The translations under genes and the position numbers were made by a program. This document shows, in pieces, positions 35,195 to 44,368 of a stretch of 64,000 nt of DNA. The notes beneath the pieces were generated by a model, which was given only the letters and a program-made list of their open reading frames with translations, was not told the origin of the DNA and ran no database searches. Each line of letters opens with the position of its first letter. Positions within the stretch are counted from its first letter, which is position 1. The stretch is from Phascolarctobacterium_A sp034086985 (GTDB taxonomy: Bacteria > Bacillota > Negativicutes > Acidaminococcales > Acidaminococcaceae), in the NCBI GenBank assembly GCA_034086985.1, contig JAXDZG010000002.1:62001-126000 (forward strand). The letters are read 5' to 3'.

Positions 35195-35592
35195 TGCAAA
35201 AGGGTGGAATGTTAAACAGCTCCATTGCCAAGGTGCTGGCTGACTTGGGTCACACCGATACCATCGTTATCGGCGACTGTGGCTTGCCCGTACCGGCAGG
35301 CGTGTCGAAAATTGACTTGGCGCTTAAGCCTGGAATGCCCTCCTTTGTGGATGTGGTTACCGAGGTTGCCAAGCATATGGTTATTGAAAAAGTAGAGATT
35401 GCCAGTGAAATGAAGGAGCGTAATCCTCAGGTTTACGCTGCTATGCAGGCTTTGTTCACCGAGCAGGAGTGGATTTACGACGAGAACCACGAAGCCTTTA
35501 AGGAAGCAACCAAAAAGGCGAAATGCGTGATTAGAACCGGCGAAATCACACCATACGCAAATATTATTTTGCACAGTAACGTTTTTTTCTAA
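35194..35592 (+). CDS. rbsD: D-ribose pyranase
   Basis: A 132-residue mutarotase that converts beta-ribopyranose to the ribofuranose form used by ribokinase. Diagnostic are MLNSSIAKVLADLGHTDTIV (catalytic His) and IGDCGLPVPAGVSKIDLAL, and it ends RTGEITPYANIILHSNV. Its ATG overlaps the rbsK stop by one base. The 130 bases that follow before rbsA contain a nested inverted repeat. Confidence 0.95.
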   Translation: MQKGGMLNSSIAKVLADLGHTDTIVIGDCGLPVPAGVSKIDLALKPGMPSFVDVVTEVAKHMVIEKVEIASEMKERNPQVYAAMQALFTEQEWIYDENHEAFKEATKKAKCVIRTGEITPYANIILHSNVFF

Positions 35593-35611
35593 TATTACCT
35601 GAAAATTAGGT

Positions 35612-35704
35612 GCGTTAGAAAGTATTAGATGCGAAGAAAGCCGACGACGGCGTATCGAAAATACTCCTAGGAGTCTTTCTGAAGCAGATGATGCTTTATA
35701 ACGC
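35612..35704 (+). other. Structured intergenic element between rbsD and rbsA
   Basis: Nested complementary arms: GCGTTA (35612-35617) with TAACGC (35699-35704); GAAAGTATT (35618-35626) with AATACT (35660-35665) and CTTTC (35675-35679). Within lie GCCG-ACGA-CGGC (35640-35651) and a perfect 12-bp palindrome ACTCCTAGGAGT (35663-35674). It may be an RNA processing or stabilising structure that sets the ratio of enzyme to transporter, or a small intergenic repeat. Confidence 0.45.
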
Positions 35705-35722
35705 GCCCTGGAGAAGGATATA

Positions 35723-37204
35723 ATGGAAATAGAAATGAGAAACATCCACAAAGCCTTTGGTGCGAACAAGGTTTTGAAGGGTGTTAATTTAAAATTAAAA
35801 AGTGGCGAGGTCCATGCCCTCATGGGCGAGAACGGTGCCGGTAAGTCCACCCTTATGAACATCCTCACCGGTATTCATAAGCAGGACCAGGGCCAGATTT
35901 TCGTGGATGGCAAGGAGGTTTGCTTCAAGAATCCCTTGGAGGCTGAGGCTGCCGGTATTGCCTTCATCCATCAGGAGCTCAATATTTGGCCCAATTTGAC
36001 CATCTTGGAAAATCTTTTCATGATGCACAGTGTGGCCAATTCCTGGGGCGTGCTGGACTTCAAAAAAATGCGCCAAATCGCTGAGGAAAAATGCAAGGAA
36101 ATAGCCATTGATTTGCCCCTGGACGCAGAAGCAGGGGAGTGCAGCGTGGGCCAGCAGCAGATGACGGAAATCGTGCGCAACCTGCTGGTGGATGCCAAGG
36201 TAGTCATCATGGACGAGCCCACTGCGGCCCTCACTGAGCGCGAAACCGAGAAGCTTTTTGAAGTAATGCGCTCCCTGAAAAAGCGTGGCGTGGCCATGGT
36301 TTATATTTCCCACCGCATGGAGGAGGTTTTTAGCCAGTGCGACACCGTCACCGTCATGCGTGATGGGGTGTCCGTGGATACCAAGTCCGTTACTGATTAC
36401 GGTCGCGAGCAAATCGTACGCGACATGGTAGGCCGCTCCATTACCGAGTTCTATCCCCCTCGCACCAATAAACCCGGCGAGGTAGTGCTGGAGGTGAAGA
36501 ACTTCCATCAGCCAGGTCTTTTCAAGGACATCAGCTTCAACCTGCGCAAGGGCGAAATCTTGGGCGTAGCTGGCCTCATGGGCGCTGGTCGCACGGAAAT
36601 CATGCGCGCTATTTTTGGCGTAGATGGTTGCCAGAGCGGTGAGGTGAGCCTCAAGGGTCAGTCCATTGTCATCAAGAAGCCCGAAGACGCTATCAAGGCC
36701 GGTATCGGCTTTGTTACGGAAAACCGCAAGAGCGAGGGCTTGATTTTAGACTTTTCCATCCTGCGCAATATTGCACTGCCCAGTGTGGATAGCTTTGCCA
36801 AGAAGAGCGTCATTAATTTTAAAAGCCTCAACGATTTTGCCCACAAAATGGCCTCCAAGCTGGGCGTGAAGGCTCAGGATCTTGATTTGGAGGCCGGTGC
36901 CCTGTCCGGCGGTAACCAACAAAAGGTAGTTATCGCTAAATGGGTCGGCAAAAAGCCCGACATTATCATCATGGACGAGCCCACCCGCGGCATCGATGTG
37001 GGTGCCAAGCGCGATATTTATGAGCTTATGAATGAGCTGACGGCCAGTGGTGTTTCCATTATTATGGTTTCCTCCGAGCTGCCGGAGGTTTTGGGCATGA
37101 GCGACCGCATCATGGTTATCCATGAGGGACGCATTGCCGGTGAGCTGCTCCATGACGAAGCAGATCAAGAAAAAATAATGGCCTTGGCAACGGGAGGGCA
37201 ATAA
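35723..37204 (+). CDS. rbsA: Ribose ABC transporter ATP-binding protein
   Basis: A 493-residue protein with two tandem ATPase domains, as usual for sugar importers of the RbsA/MglA type. The first has Walker A GENGAGKSTLMN and Walker B VVIMDEPTAAL; the second has the degenerate GLMGAGRTEIMRAI and signature LSGGNQQKVVIAKW. It energises ribose uptake through RbsC. It is followed by rbsC in three bases and preceded by GGAGAAGG. Confidence 0.93.
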   Translation: MEIEMRNIHKAFGANKVLKGVNLKLKSGEVHALMGENGAGKSTLMNILTGIHKQDQGQIFVDGKEVCFKNPLEAEAAGIAFIHQELNIWPNLTILENLFMMHSVANSWGVLDFKKMRQIAEEKCKEIAIDLPLDAEAGECSVGQQQMTEIVRNLLVDAKVVIMDEPTAALTERETEKLFEVMRSLKKRGVAMVYISHRMEEVFSQCDTVTVMRDGVSVDTKSVTDYGREQIVRDMVGRSITEFYPPRTNKPGEVVLEVKNFHQPGLFKDISFNLRKGEILGVAGLMGAGRTEIMRAIFGVDGCQSGEVSLKGQSIVIKKPEDAIKAGIGFVTENRKSEGLILDFSILRNIALPSVDSFAKKSVINFKSLNDFAHKMASKLGVKAQDLDLEAGALSGGNQQKVVIAKWVGKKPDIIIMDEPTRGIDVGAKRDIYELMNELTASGVSIIMVSSELPEVLGMSDRIMVIHEGRIAGELLHDEADQEKIMALATGGQ

Positions 37205-37207
37205 AAA

Positions 37208-38137
37208 ATGAATATGAAAGCAATGTTAAAAAAATCCGGTTCCGTCATCGGACTGGTAGCGCTGTTTGCAGTTATTTCCTGCTTGAACAGCAGCTTTATC
37301 GAGCCTAGCAATTTAAAAAATCTGCTGCGTCAGGTTTCCATCAATGCGCTGATTTCCTTTGGTATGACCTTCGTCATTTTAACCGGCGGCATTGATTTGT
37401 CCGTAGGCAGTATTCTAGCCTTGAGCTCCGTGCTCATGGGTAGCTTTATTAAGGGTGGCATGGACCCCATTTTGGGCATTGTACTGGCCTGCTTAATCGG
37501 CGCCGTGCTTGGCTCTGTGAACGGTGTGATCATCACCAAGGGCAAGGTAGCTCCCTTTATTGCGACCTTGGCCACCATGACCATTTTCCGCGGTCTGACT
37601 TTGGTTTATACCAATGGTAACCCCATCAGCAGCTTAACGGAAAGCGAAGCCTTCCACGGCTTTGGCCAAGGCTTCTTTTTAGGATTGCCCGTACCGGCCC
37701 TCATGATGCTTTTGATGTTCGCTGTGTCCTACTTCATTTTGCACAAGACTACGCTTGGTCGCAAAACCTACGCTGTAGGCGGCAACGAAAAAGTTTCCTT
37801 TATTGCCGGTATTAAGATTGACCGCATCAAAATTTTCGCTTATACTATTACAGGCTTCCTTTGCGGTATGGCAGGCGCCATCCTCACCAGCCGTCTGAAC
37901 AGTGCTCAGCCCACCGCCGGCACCGGCTATGAGCTGGACGCTATCGCAGCTGTAGTGCTGGGCGGTACCAGCCTGAGCGGCGGCAAGGGCCGCATTGTGG
38001 GCACCATCATCGGCGCCCTCATCATCGGCACCTTGAATAACGGCCTGAATATCTTAAACGTATCCAGCTTCTACCAACAAGTTGTCAAAGGTATTGTAAT
38101 TTTGCTGGCAGTCCTCATGGACCGCAAAAAGTCTTAA
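37208..38137 (+). CDS. rbsC: Ribose ABC transporter permease
   Basis: A 309-residue membrane protein of the BPD_transp_2 family with about eight to ten helices. LTGGIDLSVGSILALSSV and the motif GTGYELDAIAAVVLGGTSLS are the usual RbsC landmarks. It forms a homodimeric channel with RbsA. GC-rich and close in spacing to rbsA and rbsB, so all are in one transcript. Confidence 0.93.
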   Translation: MNMKAMLKKSGSVIGLVALFAVISCLNSSFIEPSNLKNLLRQVSINALISFGMTFVILTGGIDLSVGSILALSSVLMGSFIKGGMDPILGIVLACLIGAVLGSVNGVIITKGKVAPFIATLATMTIFRGLTLVYTNGNPISSLTESEAFHGFGQGFFLGLPVPALMMLLMFAVSYFILHKTTLGRKTYAVGGNEKVSFIAGIKIDRIKIFAYTITGFLCGMAGAILTSRLNSAQPTAGTGYELDAIAAVVLGGTSLSGGKGRIVGTIIGALIIGTLNNGLNILNVSSFYQQVVKGIVILLAVLMDRKKS

Positions 38138-38161
38138 TTTATTTTAGGAGGAATCTTCCCA

Positions 38162-39076
38162 ATGAAAAAACTTCTTTTAGTACTCTCTTTAATCGTAGCT
38201 ATGGCTATGATGATTGTTGGCTGCGGTGGCGGCGACAAGAAGGATGCTGCTAAGGACGGCGCTAAGAAAATCACCGTTGGCTTTGCCGTATCCACCCAAA
38301 ACAACCCCTTCTTCGTAGACCTGGCTAAAGGCGTGCAAGCTAAGGCTAAGGAAATGGGCGTTAATGTAAAAATCGTTGACGCACAAAACGACCCCGCTAA
38401 GCAAGCTAACGACATTGCTGACCTGCTGCAATCCAACATCAGCGTGCTGCTGGTTAACCCTGTTGACTCCGCTGCTATCTCCACCTCTGTAAAGGCTGCT
38501 AACAAGGCTAATATCCCCGTAGTATGCCTGGACCGCAGCGCTGACGCTGGTAAGGTAGTATCCCTGGTTGCATCTGATAACGTAAAGGGCGGCGAAATGG
38601 CTGCTGAATACATTATCAAAAAGCTGGGCGAAAAGGTAAAGGTTGCTGAATTGGAAGGTATCCCCGGCGCATCCGCTACTCGTGAACGTGGCCAAGGCTT
38701 CCACAAGCTGGCTGACAGCAAGCTGACCGTTGTTGCTAAGCAATCCGCTGATTTCGACCGTTCCAAGGGCTTGACCGTAGCTGAAAACATGCTGCAAGCT
38801 AACCCGGATGTAAAGGCTATCTTCGCTCATAACGACGAAATGGCTCTGGGCGCTATCGAAGCTGCTAAATCCGCAGGCAAAAAGATCTTCATCGTTGGCT
38901 TTGACGGCACCGCTGACGGCGTAAAGGCTGTAGAAAACGGCACCATGAGCGCAACCATCGCTCAACAACCGGAAGTAATGGGCAAGCAAGGTTTGGAAGT
39001 AGCTGTTAAAGCTGCTAAGGGCGAAAAGGTTGAAGCTAAGGTTTCTGCACCCCTGAAGCTCATCGAAAAGAAATAA
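38162..39076 (+). CDS. rbsB: Ribose-binding lipoprotein
   Basis: A 304-residue binding protein. The signal peptide ends in MMIVGCGGG (lipobox), which should anchor it at the outer face of the cytoplasmic membrane. The mature part starts KKITVGFAVSTQNNPFFVDL and has the periplasmic-binding fold with NDEMALGAIEAAKSAG and GFDGTADGVKAVENG. AGGAGG precedes the start. Codons are very uniform (GCT, AAG, GTA), a sign of high expression. A terminator follows. Confidence 0.94.
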   Translation: MKKLLLVLSLIVAMAMMIVGCGGGDKKDAAKDGAKKITVGFAVSTQNNPFFVDLAKGVQAKAKEMGVNVKIVDAQNDPAKQANDIADLLQSNISVLLVNPVDSAAISTSVKAANKANIPVVCLDRSADAGKVVSLVASDNVKGGEMAAEYIIKKLGEKVKVAELEGIPGASATRERGQGFHKLADSKLTVVAKQSADFDRSKGLTVAENMLQANPDVKAIFAHNDEMALGAIEAAKSAGKKIFIVGFDGTADGVKAVENGTMSATIAQQPEVMGKQGLEVAVKAAKGEKVEAKVSAPLKLIEKK

Positions 39077-39141
39077 TTTAAAGCCAATTATTTGACCAAC
39101 AAGATATTACTCACTTCCTGACAACTTGTGAGAACACAGAA

Positions 39142-39167
39142 ACCCTCGTAGTATATGCTACGGGGGT
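39142..39167 (+). terminator. Intrinsic terminator after rbsB
   Basis: ACCCTCGTAG/CTACGGGGGT forms a 10-bp stem with one G-T pair and a 6-base loop, followed by TTT, about 65 bases after the rbsB stop. Confidence 0.8.
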
Positions 39168-39289
39168 TTTCTTATGCCTTGATGAAAGCGTTTGAAACAG
39201 GCTTGTAAGGCAAAAGCACACAAATTTTGTAAACTGCTTTACACAAATAAACGATTTACAAAAAGCTATAAGTATTTTGTAAAAAATAG

Positions 39290-39318
39290 TTGACGCCCAC
39301 TAGAAGTGGTAGTACAAT
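39290..39318 (+). promoter_or_regulatory. Promoter for the trp operon
   Basis: -35 TTGACG (39290-39295) and -10 TACAAT (39313-39318) are 17 bp apart, upstream of the T-box leader. The spacer contains CCACT/AGTGG, an inverted repeat that could be an operator. Confidence 0.8.
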
Positions 39319-39324
39319 AGGCAC

Positions 39325-39630
39325 AACTTCAAAAAAGACCACAAACCGTTGAGATGGAGATCAAATCGGTAGATGCGCTTACAGAGAGTCCGGGGAGCTG
39401 AAAGCCGGGTAGAGATGCAGACCGACAAATGGACCATTGAGGGTGCAGTCAAATCGAGCTTTAGGGTTCTTAGGCTTGAGAGTATTCTGCAACGTAACGC
39501 CTGCGTTAGGGGCGAGGGATGTGATGGCATCCTGCTAGAGTGCGCTACAAGTAGCGAAACAAGGTGGTACCGCAGGTATATGTATAGTATGGCCTGTCCT
39601 TGATATGTTCGAGGACGGGTCTTTTTTATT
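39325..39630 (+). promoter_or_regulatory. T-box leader responding to uncharged tRNA-Trp
   Basis: A leader of about 300 bases with T-box sequence AAGGTGGTACCGC (39561-39573). The likely specifier codon is TGG at 39430-39432 in the loop ACAAATGGACCATTGAG, preceded by the usual stem I pieces (AGAGAGTCC, GCTGAAAGC). A terminator GGCCTGTCCT (39591-39600) / AGGACGGGTC (39612-39621), then TTTTTT, ends the leader. Uncharged tRNA-Trp should stabilise the antiterminator and switch on trpEGDCFBA. The gene-free stretch 39077-39651 is thus accounted for. Confidence 0.9.
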
Positions 39631-39651
39631 GTAGTAATACGAGGTGACAAG

Positions 39652-41115
39652 ATGTTGAATTTGACTTTGGAGCAGGTCAAGGCTTATGGCCAGGAGTACA
39701 AGGCCGTGCCCGTGGCTAAGGAATGCTTGGCCGATATGCTGACGCCCCTGGCCTTCCTGGATAATGTACGGCGCAGCAGCCGCACCTATTTTCTTTTAGA
39801 AAGTATCGAGGGCGGTGAGCACTGGGCTCGCTACTCCTTCGTGGGCTATGACCCGGTGCTGCGGCTAAAGATTACCGATGGCAATGCGGAAATCATCAGC
39901 GGCGCAGCGGTGAAGTATCAGGAAAAGGATCCCCTGAATTGCATCCGCAATATTCTGGCCGAGTACAAGGCTCCTCAAATCGAGGGTCTGCCCAATTTCA
40001 CCGGCGGCCTGGTAGGTACCTTCGGCTTCGACTTCATGCGCTACTGCGAGCCCGATATGAAGGTCAACAAGGAGCGCAAGGCGGATTTCGCCGATGTGGA
40101 CTTGATGCTTTTCGATAAGCTTATCGCCTTTGATCATCTGAAGCAAAAAATCTTCTTGATTGCCAATGTGAAGACCGACAACGTAGAAGTGAACTACGCT
40201 AGGGCGGAGCGGGAAATAGCGGCCATGGAAAAAATGCTGCTCATGCCCATCCAACCCTTCAATCCGCCGAGAGCGAAGCTGGGTAAATTTACCAGCAACC
40301 AAAGTCGAGAGCAATATAATGCCAACATCCTCAAATGCAAGGAATACATCAAAAACGGCGATGCCTTCCAAATTGTGTATGCACAAAAATTCAGCGCCAC
40401 CTATGATCAGGACTTATTCAGCGCTTATCGTTATTTAAGAACCACCAACCCCAGCCAATACATGGTTTTCATGCATAATGATGATGTGGAAATCGCCGGT
40501 AGCTCTCCGGAGACGCTGCTCAAGGTAGTGGGACGCAAGGTCATTAGCATGCCCATTGCAGGCACCAGACGGCGTGGCAAGACCTTAGAAGAGGACTTGG
40601 CACTGGAAGCGGAGCTTCTGGCCGATGAAAAGGAAACCGCCGAGCACAATATGCTGGTGGACCTAGGCCGCAACGATGTGGGGCGTGTCTGTGACTTCGG
40701 TACCGTGAAAGTCAGCGACTACAAGGCCATCAAGCGCTTCAGCCATGTGATGCACATCACCAGCAAGGTGACAGGCCAGCTCAGTGAGGATAAGGATGCG
40801 CTGGATGCGCTGAGAGCAGTATTTCCCGCCGGTACTCTTAGCGGTGCACCAAAGATTAGAGCCTGCGAGATTATCGACGAGCTGGAGCCGGAGCGCCGTG
40901 GTATCTACGGCGGTGGCATGGGCTATCTGGACTTCGGTGGCAACATGGACATCTGCATTACCATCCGCACCATGGTGAAGAAGGGCGATAGGGTCTACAT
41001 CCAAGCTGGTGGCGGCATCGTCTTTGACAGCGTGGTAGACAATGAATTCCAAGAGACAGTGAATAAGGCCGGGGCCTGCATGAACGCCCTGCGCATGACG
41101 GCAGAGGAGGAGTAA
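39652..41115 (+). CDS. trpE: Anthranilate synthase component I
   Basis: A 487-residue chorismate-using enzyme that, with TrpG-derived ammonia, makes anthranilate. The N-terminal half has the tryptophan-feedback site of the LLES type (FLLESIEGGEHWARYSF). The C-terminal chorismate-binding domain contains VGRKVISMPIAGTRRRG, FPAGTLSGAPKIRACEII and YIQAGGGIVFDSVVDNEF. GAGGTGA precedes the start. It is the first gene behind the T-box and lies three bases before trpG. Confidence 0.95.
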   Translation: MLNLTLEQVKAYGQEYKAVPVAKECLADMLTPLAFLDNVRRSSRTYFLLESIEGGEHWARYSFVGYDPVLRLKITDGNAEIISGAAVKYQEKDPLNCIRNILAEYKAPQIEGLPNFTGGLVGTFGFDFMRYCEPDMKVNKERKADFADVDLMLFDKLIAFDHLKQKIFLIANVKTDNVEVNYARAEREIAAMEKMLLMPIQPFNPPRAKLGKFTSNQSREQYNANILKCKEYIKNGDAFQIVYAQKFSATYDQDLFSAYRYLRTTNPSQYMVFMHNDDVEIAGSSPETLLKVVGRKVISMPIAGTRRRGKTLEEDLALEAELLADEKETAEHNMLVDLGRNDVGRVCDFGTVKVSDYKAIKRFSHVMHITSKVTGQLSEDKDALDALRAVFPAGTLSGAPKIRACEIIDELEPERRGIYGGGMGYLDFGGNMDICITIRTMVKKGDRVYIQAGGGIVFDSVVDNEFQETVNKAGACMNALRMTAEEE

Positions 41116-41118
41116 AAC

Positions 41119-41685
41119 ATGATTTTAATTATCGACAATTATGACAGCTTTACTCATAATCTGTACCAGCTCATCGGCGAAATTAACCCGGATATCAAGG
41201 TTGTACGCAATGATAAAATCACCATTACTGAGATAGAAGCGCTAAACCCCGACCACATTATTATTTCCCCGGGTCCGGGCAATCCCCAGCAAGCAGGCAT
41301 CTGCCTAGAGGTGATTAAGCGCCTCAGCGGGAAATATCCCATCTTGGGCGTATGCCTCGGCCATCAGGCCATAGGTGAAGCCTTCGGCGGTAAGGTAGTG
41401 CATGCACCGGAAATCGTCCATGGCAAGAGCGATAAGGTGTATATCTTAAAGGAGAGTCCACTCCTAGCAGGCATGGAAAACGGCTTCCAAGCCGCTCGCT
41501 ATCACTCCTTGATTGTGGAGCCAGAGAGCTTGCCTCAGTGCCTTGAGGTGATTGCCGAGACGGCCAAGCACGAGATTATGGCCCTGCAGCACAAGGAATA
41601 CAAGGTCTATGGCGTACAGTTCCATCCCGAGTCCATCATGACACCTGAGGGCAGAACCATTCTCAAAAATTTCTTAAGTTTATAA
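41119..41685 (+). CDS. trpG: Anthranilate synthase glutamine amidotransferase
   Basis: A 188-residue class I glutamine amidotransferase that supplies ammonia to TrpE. Its nucleophile Cys is in GVCLGHQAIGEAFGG, and the catalytic His/Glu pair lies in VQFHPESIMTPEG. It starts DNYDSFTHNLYQ, as is standard. It is not fused to trpD, and it may also serve PabB if no separate PabA exists. There is an 84-base gap to trpD. Confidence 0.95.
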   Translation: MILIIDNYDSFTHNLYQLIGEINPDIKVVRNDKITITEIEALNPDHIIISPGPGNPQQAGICLEVIKRLSGKYPILGVCLGHQAIGEAFGGKVVHAPEIVHGKSDKVYILKESPLLAGMENGFQAARYHSLIVEPESLPQCLEVIAETAKHEIMALQHKEYKVYGVQFHPESIMTPEGRTILKNFLSL

Positions 41686-41769
41686 GGCTTGTTATCCCGT
41701 AAAGAATGCGGGACACTGGTCAAGCTGAAAAATATAAAAATTACTGTTTTTAATAAGGGAGAGATAAAC

Positions 41770-42786
41770 ATGATTAAGGAAGCAATTGTAAAAATCGTAG
41801 ATAAAAAGGATTTGACCTATGACGAGGCCTATGCGGTAATTAACGAGATTATGAGCGGCGAGACCAGCGCCACCCAAAACGCCGCCTTCCTGGCCGCCCT
41901 GTCCACCAAGAGCACCACCGCTGAAACCACCGACGAAATCGCTGGCTGCGCCGCCGCCATGCGCGACCACGCTACCAAATGCGAAACCGGCATGGATGTC
42001 TTTGAAATCGTGGGCACCGGCGGCGACAACGCCAACAGCTTCAACATTTCCACCACCTCTGCGCTGGTGGCAGCAGCCGGCGGCATGAAGGTGGCTAAGC
42101 ACGGCAACCGCGCTGCCTCCTCCAAATGCGGCACCGCTGATTGCCTTGAAGCCCTGGGCGTAAACATCCAGCAGGATCCGGAAAAATGCGTGGAGCTCCT
42201 AAAAGAAGTAGGCATGTGCTTCTTCTTCGCTCAAAAATACCACACTTCTATGAAGTACGTAGGCCCCATCCGTAAGGAGCTGGGCATCCGCACCGTGTTC
42301 AACATCTTAGGCCCCTTGACCAACCCCGGCAGCCCCAAGCTGCAGCTTTTGGGCGTGTATGACGAGTATTTAGTACAGCCTCTGGCTCAGGTATTGATTA
42401 ATTTGGGCGTAAAGCGCGGCATGGTTGTCTATGGACAGGACAAGCTGGACGAGATTTCCCTCAGCGCACCCACCACCGTGTGCGAATTCAAGGACGGCTG
42501 GATGAAAAATTATGTGATTAAGCCGGAGGACTTTGGCTTCGAGCGCTGCACCAAGGCCGATTTACTGGGCGGTCTGCCGGAGCAGAATGCTAAGATTACC
42601 AGAGCGATTTTAAGTGGCGTGCAAGGCCACAAGCGCAATGCAGTGCTGATGAACGCTGGTGCAGCGCTCTACATCGGTGGCAAGGCTGAGAGCCTTGCCG
42701 ATGGCATCAAGCTGGCAGCAGAAATTATCGACAGCGGCAAGGCCTTGGCAACGCTGGAGAAATTCATCGAGGTAAGCAATAAATAA
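41770..42786 (+). CDS. trpD: Anthranilate phosphoribosyltransferase
   Basis: A 338-residue transferase that joins anthranilate to phosphoribosyl pyrophosphate. The PRPP loop is VGTGGDNANSFNIST and the second motif KHGNRAASSKCGTAD; KYVGPIRKELGIRTVFNILGP follows. ATG 41770 is chosen because AGGGAGA lies before it; the open frame further upstream is not homologous. It is followed by a 96-base gap holding a tandem repeat. Confidence 0.95.
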   Translation: MIKEAIVKIVDKKDLTYDEAYAVINEIMSGETSATQNAAFLAALSTKSTTAETTDEIAGCAAAMRDHATKCETGMDVFEIVGTGGDNANSFNISTTSALVAAAGGMKVAKHGNRAASSKCGTADCLEALGVNIQQDPEKCVELLKEVGMCFFFAQKYHTSMKYVGPIRKELGIRTVFNILGPLTNPGSPKLQLLGVYDEYLVQPLAQVLINLGVKRGMVVYGQDKLDEISLSAPTTVCEFKDGWMKNYVIKPEDFGFERCTKADLLGGLPEQNAKITRAILSGVQGHKRNAVLMNAGAALYIGGKAESLADGIKLAAEIIDSGKALATLEKFIEVSNK

Positions 42787-42815
42787 GCAGGGTGCCGAGC
42801 AAGGACGAGGCACGC

Positions 42816-42857
42816 AATGCTTAAAGTGAAATGCTTAAAATAGAATGCGTTAAGAAG
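42816..42857 (+). repeat. Three imperfect 14-bp tandem repeats between trpD and trpC
   Basis: AATGCTTAAAGTGA, AATGCTTAAAATAG and AATGCGTTAAGAAG follow one another. They sit just before the trpC ribosome site. Just upstream is GTGCC...GGCAC (42792-42813). The function is not known. Confidence 0.5.
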
Positions 42858-42882
42858 AAACTAAGTTAAAGGATACATTGAC

Positions 42883-43659
42883 ATGATATTAGACGATATT
42901 GCAGATTACACTAAGCTGAGAGTGAAGCGCTTAAAGGAACAAAAAAGTCTTTATGCAGTACGGGATGAGGCTGAAGGAAGGCCCGCTGGTAAAGACTTTC
43001 AAGCAGCCTTAGCTGCTCCGGGGTTGAGTGTAATTGCAGAATTAAAGCAGGCCTCGCCCTCCAAGGGGCTCATCGCCCCTGGCTTCGAGGGCCTCTACCT
43101 GACCAAGGCCCGTCAGTATGAAGAGGGCGGCGCCGCCGCCATCTCCTGCCTGACGGAGCCGCGGTTCTTCCTCGGCAGCGACGAGTACCTGCGCCAGGTA
43201 CGGGCAGCGGTGGAGCTGCCCATCCTGCGCAAGGACTTCACCGTCGATGCCTACCAAATTTACGAGGCCAAGTGCCTGGGGGCCGACGCAGTGCTGCTCA
43301 TATGCAGCCTGCTCAGCCCGGCTCAGCTGGCCGAGTACCTGTGCCAAGCCCACGAGCTTGGTATGAGCGCTTTGGTAGAAGCACATGATGCCGATGAGGT
43401 TGGCGCCGCCCTTACGGCCGGCGCTGGCATCATCGGCGTGAACAACCGCAACCTGAAGGATTTCAGCGTCAATCCGCTGAACAGTCTGCGGCTGCGGGAG
43501 CAAATCCCGCAGGATAAAATCTTCGTCGCCGAAAGCGGCATTACCAAGGCCAGCGATTGCGCTGGGCTCAAGGCCGCGGGAGTGCAGGCCGTGCTGGTGG
43601 GCGAGGCACTGATGCGTAGCAGCGACCCGGCGGCCATGCTGCGGGAAATGAGGGCGTAA
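42883..43659 (+). CDS. trpC: Indole-3-glycerol phosphate synthase
   Basis: A 258-residue barrel enzyme that closes the indole ring. Catalytic residues sit in VIAELKQASPSKGLI (Glu, Lys), LPILRKDFTVDAYQIYEA (Lys), and the phosphate site GIIGVNNRNLKDF and VAESGIT. Its 776 bases have markedly high GC between about 43050 and 43620. It is followed at 4 bases by trpF, so the two are separate enzymes rather than a fusion. Confidence 0.95.
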   Translation: MILDDIADYTKLRVKRLKEQKSLYAVRDEAEGRPAGKDFQAALAAPGLSVIAELKQASPSKGLIAPGFEGLYLTKARQYEEGGAAAISCLTEPRFFLGSDEYLRQVRAAVELPILRKDFTVDAYQIYEAKCLGADAVLLICSLLSPAQLAEYLCQAHELGMSALVEAHDADEVGAALTAGAGIIGVNNRNLKDFSVNPLNSLRLREQIPQDKIFVAESGITKASDCAGLKAAGVQAVLVGEALMRSSDPAAMLREMRA

Positions 43660-43663
43660 GCTA

Positions 43664-44302
43664 ATGACCAAAGTAAAAATCTGTGGCTTGACTCGCACAG
43701 AAGACATTGAGTGCGCTAATAGCGTGCAGCCTGACTTCATCGGCATGGTTTTTTATGCCAAAAGTAAGCGCGCCGTAACTGCTGAGCAGGCGGCGACGCT
43801 GAAGGCCAAGCTGAACCCCAATATCAAGGCTGTAGGCGTTTTCGTCAATAACGAGCTTGACTTTATTGCTAATTTAGCTCAAGCTGGTATAATAGATATC
43901 ATTCAGCTCCACGGAGACGAGGATGGAGCCTATATTCAAAGGCTCCGTGAGGCGCTGCCTAAGCCTAACATTCCCATCATCAAGGCCATTAGAATCCGTA
44001 GCGAGGAGTCCCTGCAAGGCTTGGAGGCCTATCCGGTGGACTACTTCCTCTTCGACACTTATAAGGCAGGGCACTACGGCGGCACCGGGGAACGCTTTAA
44101 TCTGGAGCTGGAGTCCATTCATATTCCCAAGCCCTATTTCATGGCCGGTGGCCTGGACGCGAGCAACATAGCTGAGGTTATCGCGGCCAATCCTAAGGCC
44201 TTTGCCGTGGATGTAAGCGGCGGGGTGGAGGACAGCGTCACTGGGCTCAAGGATCCACAGAAAATGGCAGATTTTGTGGCTCAGGTAAGACAAAATAGTT
44301 AA
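43664..44302 (+). CDS. trpF: Phosphoribosylanthranilate isomerase
   Basis: A 212-residue barrel enzyme for the Amadori rearrangement of phosphoribosylanthranilate. It begins TKVKICGLTRTEDIECAN (catalytic Cys7-type) and carries IQLHGDED, FLFDTYKAGHYGGTG (catalytic Asp) and FMAGGLDASN, ending AVDVSGGVED. Start ATG follows trpC by 4 bases. Just downstream a TATAAT (near 44311) might be a weak internal promoter for trpBA. Confidence 0.94.
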   Translation: MTKVKICGLTRTEDIECANSVQPDFIGMVFYAKSKRAVTAEQAATLKAKLNPNIKAVGVFVNNELDFIANLAQAGIIDIIQLHGDEDGAYIQRLREALPKPNIPIIKAIRIRSEESLQGLEAYPVDYFLFDTYKAGHYGGTGERFNLELESIHIPKPYFMAGGLDASNIAEVIAANPKAFAVDVSGGVEDSVTGLKDPQKMADFVAQVRQNS

Positions 44303-44368
44303 ACTATTGTATAATAGTAGCATAACACTTTAGATAATATGATAAAAAGTTTAGGGAGAGGTGCAAAT

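Noticed and set aside
42816..42857. Three tandem repeats as a short CRISPR array
   Set aside because: The 14-bp units adjoin without spacers and differ from each other.
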